Of a stretch of 64,000 nucleotides of DNA, positions 55,784 to 64,000 are shown one piece after another; the first letter of the stretch is position 1, and every line of letters starts with the position of its first letter. The translations under genes were made by a program, and so were the position numbers. Below the pieces are notes generated by a model. That model was not told the origin of the DNA. It searched no databases and was given only the letters and a program-made list of their open reading frames with translations. Source of the DNA: Gigantopelta aegis (lineage: Eukaryota; Mollusca; Gastropoda; Neomphalida; Peltospiridae); the NCBI RefSeq assembly GCF_016097555.1, contig NC_054707.1, forward strand, positions 84,489,621-84,553,620, given 5' to 3'.

Positions 55784-57161
55784 TGGCCTTCACCACCTCA
55801 GAAACTTTGCCTGCAAACAGCTTCGTTGCGGACCACGGTTGAGCTAACAGCTCCTTCTTATGCTGGAAATCCAAAGTGGATTTTTTCAGATAAGCCTGGC
55901 GACGGTATTGCATCAACATCGAGGACATCGAAGTCACCGAAGACGTCAGGAAAGCTAGCATCTGCGCCGATTGCTGGAACAGCGCGTAGCACCGTGCATC
56001 TTTTGCCTGGGTGGCCATCGCCGCAAGGAAAACGTCCAAGTAAGATAACACAAACAACCAACGTCTCTGGGCAGTATCCATGGCTTGTACTTGTTTGTCC
56101 GTCAAATCCACGGTTGACGACTTCCCAAGACGGTGAACATCTTCATCCAAAGACGGAGCTACATCTGTAAAGGGCATGTCAAACACCGGATACATACGGT
56201 GACCCCAAGACGGGAAGGCGACAAAAGATGCTGTGTCTTTAAAAGTGCGGTCTAAATCTGTCGCCACCTCAGATACGAGTGTACCGGCTGCCAAGGAACG
56301 GATCACCACATCTTCCGGAGGGACATCAGTCGCTATCATCGGTGTCGGTCCCTTCTTGGACGGCGTTGGTGGATGTGGCAAGGACGGCAACATGTCATAG
56401 ACGGCCGCCAAGCAATCCCTCATATTCATATGGTCAGGAGATTCAGTCTCATCAATGACGGAAACCGCTGTAGGCGCTGCATCTCCAAAGTCTCGAAGCA
56501 CTCGAGCACAGGCTAATCGATCCGCCGAAACAGAAGTCACTGGTGAACCGGACCGTGGACGGTCCCGTCGAGAACCCTCTGAAGACTCAATAGAAGGTCT
56601 GCGCTGCCGATCCACGGAACCCGTAGGGAGACGTGCAGGTCGTGGGGAACGGCTACGAGCCCGGCTCCGCTGCGCCGAAGATGACTTCCCCGCTGAAGAT
56701 CGGTGATCCTTGGAGGCCGTGGAACGTCTTAACTGATTGAGTAGGCTTGTCAGAGGGCTGCGTAGGAACCGCAGGCCTGTCATGTGAAGTCTTGCGTCCT
56801 GGAGCCGCACCCCCCGAAGAGGGGACTTGAACCGGACCTGGCCCCAAACCCGCCGGTTCTGGTAAGGCCGCCATTGATGCCATAGTCTCTTTCAGCATAG
56901 TGGGTAGCATCGAACGTAATACATCTGCTACGGAGTCCGCAATTGACGGCGAAGATTCACTTTCTTGGCTCTCGCCGACACCACCTTCAAGTAAGCGCGC
57001 GAACTCGACAGTAGAGACAGGCCCGAACACAGGTCGCATCTCGAAGAGAGGCTACAAGGAACACGGCAACCCGGACATAATTCATGAGGGTCGCCGCCTG
57101 CAAGTGAACTTCTTACAGCATAGGCACGTCGTACCTGTCGCTGAACATTAACATCTGACAT
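55575..57161 (-). pseudogene. DIRS gag-like ORF1, two frameshifts
   Basis: It probably starts at 57161 (MSDVNVQRQVRRAY), soon followed by a Cys-rich motif CPGCRVPCSLSSRCDLC that resembles a zinc finger. Around 57000-57035 the coherent reading moves to another frame (FARLLEGGVGESQES). Around 56700-56740 it returns to the first frame, giving the basic RSRARSRSPRPARLP segment and a long conserved-looking C-terminal part (to 55575) rich in predicted helix. The role, by analogy with other DIRS elements, is a nucleic-acid-binding gag-like protein. The exact indel sites are inferred. Confidence 0.75.
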
Positions 57162-57469
57162 GATAATAAGTTTTCAATCTGTGAAAGAGAAAGAAAAGAA
57201 TCCATGACACAAACACAAGCCGGTCAACAAAGACGCCATTTTGCAAATGGCGTCCGACACGACAAACGGGCCAATATAACAACATTCATGGTAAATTAAC
57301 ACTTGAGAAAGTCAAGCGAAATACGCGAAAAGAAACATACGAAAGCTAAAGAAAGCTAACGAAAATTAAGGTGAAAAACATTTCACCCAAACACGAATAC
57401 AAAACCAAAGGTCTTATAAAAAAAGTTGACTCCAAACAGAGCCAAAGCAAAAGACGTCCAGACCCTTTA
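57162..57469 (-). promoter_or_regulatory. DIRS leader upstream of ORF1, with perfect hairpin
   Basis: A non-coding leader between the right terminal repeat and the ORF1 ATG. It holds a perfect inverted repeat at 57232-57254 (gacgccattt, loop tgc, aaatggcgtc). Confidence 0.5.
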
Positions 57470-57640
57470 GCGAAGAGAAAAAGAAGAAAGTTACAGTCAT
57501 GTGACCGGAACTAGAGAGCAGTATGCAGTAGAAGAATTTAGGCCATCCCATTGGCTGTTGGGATGTTCGGACCAGACCACTTGCGTGGGGGGGGGGGGGG
57601 AGGTGCACTTGTTTGAGGACAGGTAATGTCTATAGAAATT
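57470..57640. repeat. DIRS right inverted terminal repeat
   Basis: Reverse complement of 51602-51790 over most of its length, containing a poly-G tract (about 57587-57600). It ends '...gtctatagaaat', after which SINE sequence resumes. Confidence 0.9.
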
Positions 57641-57802
57641 TTTATATGCACCATCCAACAGACAGGATAGCGCATACCAGAGCCTTTGATATACCAGTTG
57701 TGGTGCACTGGCTAGAATGAAAAATAGCCCAATGGGAAGGGGATCGATCCCAAACCGACTGTGCATCAAGCGATTGCTTACCACCGAGCTAAGTCCCGCC
57801 CA
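57640..57802 (-). mobile_element. SINE, tRNA-like half (split by DIRS)
   Basis: Resumes with 'ttttatatgcaccatcc' and runs through 'acagacaggatagcgcata' to the head ('accgagctaagtcccgccc'). With 51446-51601 it makes one SINE. It is flanked by 'catcataatg'/'catcattataatg' as the SINE's own target duplication. Confidence 0.88.
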
Positions 57803-59680
57803 TCATTATAATGTGTCCAAACTGCAAGATTTTGACAATGTTCACACCCAACCAGACCACACCAACCCAACCCAACCCAACCCAAACCCACACCCACACC
57901 CAACCCAAACCCAGACCAGACCCAACCAACCCAACCACACCCACACCCAACCCAGACCACACCAAACCCAGACCCAACCCAGACCACACCCAACCACACC
58001 CACACCAACCCAACCACACCCAACCCAACCCACACCACACCAACCCAACCCAACCCAACCACACCAACACAGACCAACCCAACCCAGCCACACCCAACCA
58101 ACCCAGACCACACCCAACCAACCCAGACCAGACCCAACCCAACCAACCCACTCATACAAACCACACCCAAACCAGACCACACCCAACCCAACCCACTCCT
58201 ACAAACACACCCAACCCAACCCACTATACAAACCACACCCAACACAAACCAAACCCAACCCAACCCACTCATACAAACCACACCCAACACAAACCACACC
58301 CAACCCAACCCACTCATACAAACCACACCCAACCCAAACCAACCCACTCATACAAACCACACCCAACCAGGACCACACCAACCCAGACCACACCGACCCA
58401 GACCACACCCAACCCAACCCACTCATACAAACCACACCCAACCCGACCCAAACCACACCCAACCCAAACCACACCCACCGGAGTTGGCCGATATCACACA
58501 AATATTTATGACAATGTTCACACTCATACAAACCACACCCACCACACTCGTACAAACCACACCCACCACACCCACCCCAAACAACACCGACCACACTCAA
58601 CCCAAACCACACACACCACACTCATACAAACACACCCAACCCAACCCACTCATACAAACCACACCCAACCCAAACCACACCCAACCCACTCATACAAACC
58701 ACACCCAACCCAAACCACACCCAACACCCAACCCAACCCACTCATACAAAACCACACCCAACCCAACCCACTCATACAAACCACACCCAACCCAACCATA
58801 CAAACCACACCCAACCCAAACCACACACAACCCAACCCACTCCCAACCCAAACCACACCCAACCCAACCCACTCATACAAACCACACCCACCACACTCAT
58901 ACAAACCACACCCAACCCAAACCACACTCACCACACTCGTACAAACCACACCCACCACACCCATACAAACCACACCCAATCCAGACCACACCCAACCCAG
59001 ACCACACCCAACCCAGACAAGACCACACCCAACCCAGACCACACCCAACCCAACCCACTCATACAAACCACACCCAACCCACTCATACAAACCACACCCA
59101 ACCCAGACCACACCCGACCCAGACCACACCCAACCCACTCATACAAACCACACCCACCACACCCAACCCGACCCAAACCACACCCAACCCAGACCACACC
59201 CAACCCAAACCAACCCAAACCACACCCAACCCAAACCACACCCAACCGGGAGTTGGCCGATATCACACATATATTTATGACAATGTTCACACTCGTACAA
59301 AAACACCAACCCACCACACACCACCCACCCAATCACCATATATTTATGACACACCCCACCGGGAGTTGGCCGATATCACACATATATTTATGACAATGTT
59401 CACACTCATAACATTCATAAAATCACCCCAAACCGGGAGTTGGCCGATATCACACATAATTTATGACAATGTTCACAACTCATACAAACCACACCCAACC
59501 CGATATCACACATATTTTATGACAATGTTCACACTCATACAAACCAACACCCAACCCAAACCACACCCAACCGGGAGTTGGCCGATATCAACATATATTT
59601 ATGAAATGTTCACACTCACACAAACCACACCCAAACCGGGGAGTTGGCCGATATCACACATATTTATGGAAAACTGTTCT
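57803..59680. repeat. CA-rich satellite inside segmental duplication copy 2
   Basis: Begins 'gtgtccaaactgcaagatt' as in copy 1, then about 1.8 kb of C/A-rich repeats ('aacccaaaccacacccaa', 'actcatacaaaccacaccc'). These are interspersed with a longer motif: 'ggagttggccgatatcaca', 'catatatttatgacaatg', 'ttcacactc'. Copy 1 has each of these motifs once (50620-50690). The long frames on both strands are repeat by-products. Confidence 0.93.
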
Positions 59681-60125
59681 CATCAAACCTTACAAAAACC
59701 CTCATTTGAATAAAAGTTTAGTTATTAATTTTTTTAACAAAATCAGCCTGTTTGAAAATTACCCAAAATTTATGCGCTCCATTTTTGTCACAAGGAAAAC
59801 CTGGTGTATCATCTGTATGAATACCAAGCCTCACTACAGCTAAACCATTTGCACTGTTGGTGACAAACCAATTGTCGTTTTTAAAAGTAACTCCTTGGCT
59901 ATCACTAAGCTCAAGAATTTACTTCCTATTCCAAATAATTACATGTATCCTTCAAACATGGATCTGAGCAAACCCAAAAGCGAACTCTTTGCGTGTCTGG
60001 GTACATAAGGGAGCTAACTGTACACTGCCACCATACAAAAATGGTGGTGCAATGACTCCTATTTTTCTAATGCTAGGTAGAGCGCTGTATTCATGATATT
60101 TAGCATACAGGAACAGGATTGTGAG
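59681..60125. repeat. Segmental duplication, copy 2, right part
   Basis: Matches 50695-51030 ('acaaaaaccctcatttgaat', 'gtgacaaaccaattgtcg', 'taactccttggctatcacta', 'gggagctaactgtacact'), then one unit of the 80-bp minisatellite ('ggtgcaatgactcctatttt'). Confidence 0.85.
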
Positions 60126-60707
60126 TGGTTTTGCAACATTTCCGATGCCTTGTTTATTGCAAAATTACTCAAAATGCACAAAATTACTTTGCAAACAGAA
60201 AAACACATTTTACATTTGTATATACATATATTTCTATAAAATATAACACCTAAAACGGCAAAAACATAAAAAACAAACATTAAATATGTGTTCCCAACAA
60301 AGACATACTGAACAAACATCAACTTATGTAACAGCCCTGACTGAGATGAGATTGTCCTCCATAACAGTACCACAAATTGCTATCCCACTGAAAAACCAAT
60401 GAGAATATTCATTACCTATCACAAGATTAGTAATTTCTTGATTGGTTAGTCTGAATGGCTATAACCAATCCATGTTCTTACTAGAAACTAATTTATGATA
60501 CATTCATGGCAATGTTATTTGATTTAAAAATTCTTGGGATGCATTCAGTTTATAGGTTAAATTCACTTGTTAACTTTCAGATCCATTTAACTTAAGCACA
60601 AAAAGCCAGTGACGAGTCTAGCTTAAGTTTCTCAACACCACGAACGGCTCATGTTCTCCGACCGCAGTACAGATGCGTTTATAAAATACTTTATAAAAGA
60701 CACCTCA
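60126..60707 (-). terminator. Probable 3' UTR of the BPL_N gene
   Basis: Sequence downstream (on the minus strand) of the BPL_N stop codon. A minus-strand AATAAA lies at 60153-60158. No other gene is supported here; assignment as UTR is by position. Confidence 0.35.
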
Positions 60708-61122
60708 TCAAAAGTTCACGGTTATTCTCAAGCGTCTCAGAAGGTCAGTTAAAACAGTCGATCCTCTCTGCGTCCCATTTGTCAAGTGTGTCGACAAATC
60801 GTTGAATGCACGGATCATCTCGTGCCAGTAGGCTGCTGTCGTATTGGGATGTATCCCTGTGAGAATGGCTAGCCCGTTGTCCCCGACGACTTTGACTTCA
60901 CGATGGCCGCCGGCGTACCAGGAAGACTGTTGTACCATGCGAGGATTTCTACTGTCTGATCACTGTCTCCTTCTCCGTACAAAGTGAACTGGCCACCTCC
61001 GTTATAGTACGAGGAGAAGGTCACTGGTTGCCCCGACAATGGTTTGTAGGTCACAGAGGCTGCACTGGCTCCCTTGAAAGATCTGTATTTGAAGCCAGGA
61101 AACACTGGGCCCCGACAATACC
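60708..61122 (-). CDS. BPL_N-domain protein (biotin-protein ligase N-terminal-like), last exon, with 1-bp frameshift
   Basis: This is the C-terminal exon of a protein with a biotin-protein-ligase N-terminal (BPL_N) domain, which has a class-I glutamine amidotransferase-like fold; its function in animals is unclear. The exon follows the minus-strand acceptor 'tttatttctatcag' and begins YCRGPVFPG, which may be the nucleophile-elbow Cys region. Family landmarks are FSSYYNGGGQF, VEILAWYNSLPGTPAAIVK and GLAILTGIHP, and it ends LRITVNF with TGA. The first part (61122 to about 60900) and last part (about 60897-60708) are in different frames. A single missing base just after PAAIVK, near 60895-60900, accounts for this, either as a sequencing error or as a real lesion. 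Upstream exons are not visible and probably lie beyond the gap. Confidence 0.75.
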
Positions 61123-61908
61123 TGATAGAAATAAAACATGGTCTTAAGCCTGGAACCACTGGGCCTCGAGAAATACTTGATAGAAGTTAAACCATGGTCT
61201 TAAGCCTGGAACACTGGGCCTCGACAAATACCTGATAGAAGTTAAACCATGGTCTTAAGCCTGGAACACTGGGCCCCGACAAATACTGATAGAAATAAAA
61301 ACATGGTCTTAAGCCTGGTACACTGGGCCCTGACAAATACCTGATAGAAATAAAAACATTGTCTTAAGCCTGGAACACTGGGCCTCGACAAATACCTGAT
61401 AGAAGTAAAAACATGGTCTTAAGCATGGAACACTGGGCCCAGACAAATACCTGATAGAAATAAAAACATGGTCTTAAGCCTGGAACACTGGGCCCTGACA
61501 AATACCTGATAGAAATAAAAACATGGTCTTAAGCCTGGAACACTGGGCCTGACAAATACCTGATAGAAATAAAAACATGGTCTTAAGCCAGGAACACTGG
61601 GCCTGACATATACCTGATAGAAATAAAAACATTGTTTTAAGCCCGGAACACTGGGCCCTGACATATACCTGATAGAAATAAAAACATTGTTTTAAGCCGG
61701 GAACACTGGGCCCTGACAAATACCTGATAGAAATAAAAACATGGTCTTAAGCCTGGAACACTGGGCCTCGACAAATACCTGATAGAAGTAAAAACATGGT
61801 CTTAAGCATGGAACACTGGGCCCAGACAAATACCTGATAGAAATAAAAACATGGGTTTAAGCCTGGAACACTGGGCCCTGACAAATACCTGATAGAAATA
61901 AAACTTTA
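61095..61908 (-). repeat. ~55-bp repeat of the BPL_N exon splice acceptor, ~14 copies
   Basis: On the minus strand each unit contains 'tttttatttctatcag' (polypyrimidine tract plus AG), then about 27 nt of the exon start ('gtatttgtcagggcccagtg', 'ttccaggctt'), then 'aagaccatg'. The real exon is the last copy in the direction of transcription. Units vary slightly (ccctgac, cctcgac, cccagac). The array runs into the N gap. Confidence 0.93.
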
Positions 61909-61910
61909 AC

Positions 61911-62110
61911 NNNNNNNNNNNNNNNNNNNNNNNNNNNNNNNNNNNNNNNNNNNNNNNNNNNNNNNNNNNNNNNNNNNNNNNNNNNNNNNNNNNNNNNNNN
62001 NNNNNNNNNNNNNNNNNNNNNNNNNNNNNNNNNNNNNNNNNNNNNNNNNNNNNNNNNNNNNNNNNNNNNNNNNNNNNNNNNNNNNNNNNNNNNNNNNNNN
62101 NNNNNNNNNN
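61911..62110. other. Assembly gap (200 N)
   Basis: Exactly 200 N, probably a placeholder of fixed length. The frames spanning it are meaningless. Confidence 0.99.
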
Positions 62111-62345
62111 GTTCGGACCAGACCACTTGCGTGGGGGGGGGGGGAGGTGCACTTGTTTGAGGACAGGTAATGTCTATAGAAATTTTTATATGCACCATCC
62201 AACAGACAGGATAGCGCATACCAGAGCCTTTGATATACCAGTTGTGGTGCACTGGCTAGAATGAAAAATAGCCCAATGGGAAGGGGATCGATCCCAAACC
62301 GACTGTGCATCAAGCGATTGCTTACCACCGAGCTAAGTCCCGCCC
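62111..62345. repeat. Second copy of the DIRS/SINE junction after the gap
   Basis: Repeats 57567-57800: the end of the DIRS right terminal repeat, then the tRNA-like half of the same SINE, with the same unusual bases ('gatagcgcataccagagcc', 'gggaaggggatcgatccc'). The poly-G tract length differs. Confidence 0.93.
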
Positions 62346-64000
62346 ATCATTATAATGTGTCCAAACTGCAAGATTTTGACAATGTTCACACCCAACCCAG
62401 ACCACACCCAACCCAACCCAACCCAACCCAACCCACACCACACCCAACCCAACCCAGACCAGACCCAACCCAACCCAACCACACCCACACCCAACCCAGA
62501 CCACACCCAACCCACACCCAACCCAGACCACACCCAACCCAGACCACACCCAACCCACACCCAACCCAACCCACACCCACCCCACACCACACCCAACCCA
62601 ACCCAACCCAGACCACACCCAACCCAGACCACACCCAACCCAGACCACACCCAACCCAACCCAGACCAGACCCAACCCAACCCAGACCAGACCCAAACCC
62701 AACCCACTCATACAAACCACACCCAACCCAGACCACACCCAACCCAACCCACTCCTACAAACCACACCCAACCCAACCCACTCATACAAACCACACCCAA
62801 CACAAACCAAACCCAACCCAACCCACTCATACAAAACCACACCCAACACAAACCACACCCAACCCAACCCACTCATACAAACCACACCCAACCCAAACCA
62901 ACCCACTCATACAAACCACACCCAACCCAGACCACACCCACCCCAGACCACACCCGACCCAGACCACACCCAACCCAACCCACTCATACAAACCACACCC
63001 AACCCGACCCAAACCACACCCAACCCAAACCACACCCAACCGGGAGTTGGCCGATATCACACACATATTTATGACAATGTTCACACTCATACAAACCACA
63101 CCCACCACACTCGTACAAACCACACCCACCACACCCACCCCAAACAACACCGACCACACTCAACCCAAACCACACACACCACAACTCAAAACAAACCACA
63201 CCCAACACCCCAACCCACTCATACAAACCACACCCAACCCAAACCACACCCAACCCACTCATACAAACCACACACACCCAACACAAAAACACCACACCAA
63301 CACCCAACCCAACCCACACACACAAAACCACACCCAACCCCAACCCCTCATACAAACCACACCCAACCCAACCATACCACACCACACCCAACCCAAACCA
63401 CACACAAACCCAACCCACACAAAAACCCAAACCACACCCAACCCAACCCACTCATACAAACACACACCCACACACACACCACATACAACACCACCCCAAA
63501 CCCAAACCCACACTCACCACAACGTACAAACCACACCCCACCACACCCATCACAAACCACAACCCAATCCACACCACACCCAACCACACCACAAACCACA
63601 CCAACACAACACAAGACCACACCCAACCCAAAACCCACACCCAACCCAACACACCACTCACACAAACCACACCCAACCCCACTCATACACACCACACACA
63701 AACCAGACCACACCCACCCAGGACCACACCCAACCCACTCATACAAACACACACCCACCACACCCAACCCGACACAAACCACAAACCCAACCCACACCAC
63801 AACAACCCAAACCACACCCAAACCCACACCCAACCCAAACCACACCCAATACGGGAGTTGGCCGATATCACACATATATTTATGACAATGTTCACACTCG
63901 TACAAACCACACCCAACCCAAACCACACCCAACCGGGAGTTGGCCGATAACACACATATACACACGAAATGTTCACACTCATACAAACCACACCCACCAC
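62346..64000. repeat. Second block of the CA-rich satellite
   Basis: It opens like 57803 ('gtgtccaaactgcaagatt') and continues with the same satellite, including 'ggagttggccgatatcaca' units at about 63043, 63853 and 63934. It follows the first block's order of variants closely for several hundred bp, then diverges with many small indels. It runs off the window end. Confidence 0.92.

Larger units (their letters stand above)
51602..57640 (-). mobile_element. DIRS-type tyrosine-recombinase retrotransposon, ~6.04 kb, degenerate
   Basis: Read on the minus strand, the order is right terminal repeat, gag-like ORF, RT/RNase H ORF, tyrosine recombinase, internal complementary region, left terminal repeat. 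The termini (51602 to about 51790 and about 57470-57640) are inverted repeats. The internal complementary region (51835-51922) is complementary to both outer ends joined, as expected for the DIRS circular-replication mechanism. The element has no LTRs, no DDE integrase and no target duplication. All ORFs carry lesions, so it is not autonomous. It lies within a SINE. Confidence 0.93.

Noticed and set aside
57811..59713. Frames of 409-489 codons rich in Pro, Thr, His and Asn, and Gly/Trp/Val-rich frames opposite
   Set aside because: Translations of the CA-rich satellite, with no start context or domain. The same holds for 62355-64000.
61802..62328. Frames spanning the run of N
   Set aside because: They are open only because N is translated as X.

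Overview
The window is eukaryotic and almost certainly molluscan, probably a gastropod. Its genes have introns with GT-AG junctions. Several tRNA-derived SINE families of a type I know from mollusc genomes are scattered through it, recognised by box-B-like GGTTCGnnnCC and by 3' ends related to 'gtcgttaaataaaaca'. There is also a DIRS-type tyrosine-recombinase retrotransposon. Roughly half of the 64 kb is tandem repeat, and most long open frames are by-products of those arrays.

Layout. 534-6350: 51-bp minisatellite. 6480-13200: SINE pieces, a 40-bp minisatellite in two blocks, a 123-bp palindrome, simple repeats and an 876-bp element with terminal inverted repeats. 13268-22780 (+): a complete four-exon microsomal cytochrome P450 (496 aa). 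25857-40887 (+): a complete seven-exon GATD1 gene (216 aa, DJ-1/PfpI-like fold). 41690-47718: three large minisatellites. 49745-60125: a tandemly duplicated segment; its second copy carries a SINE that was split by a 6-kb DIRS element (51602-57640, gag-like, RT/RNase H and tyrosine recombinase on the minus strand, all damaged), followed by an expanded CA-rich satellite. 60708-61122 (-): last exon of a biotin-protein-ligase N-terminal-domain (BPL_N) gene. 61911-62110: a run of N, after which the DIRS/SINE/satellite junction appears a second time.

The most unusual signal is where the minisatellites sit. In all three host genes, arrays span a splice junction: the repeat unit contains the end of an exon plus its 5' splice site (P450 exons 2 and 3, GATD1 exon 2), or a polypyrimidine tract, 3' splice site and start of an exon (P450 exon 3, GATD1 exon 5, BPL_N last exon). 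The real exon is always the outermost copy, so the extra copies lie in the intron and carry only one kind of splice site. Other GATD1 introns each hold a private array close to an exon.

The P450 and GATD1 reconstructions join in frame across every junction and end at natural stops, so both look like working genes. The P450 departs from canonical oxygen-activation and haem-loop residues. The three genes are not an operon and no shared pathway is evident; GATD1 and BPL_N belong to the same broad class-I glutamine-amidotransferase-like fold, but nothing here shows that they work together.
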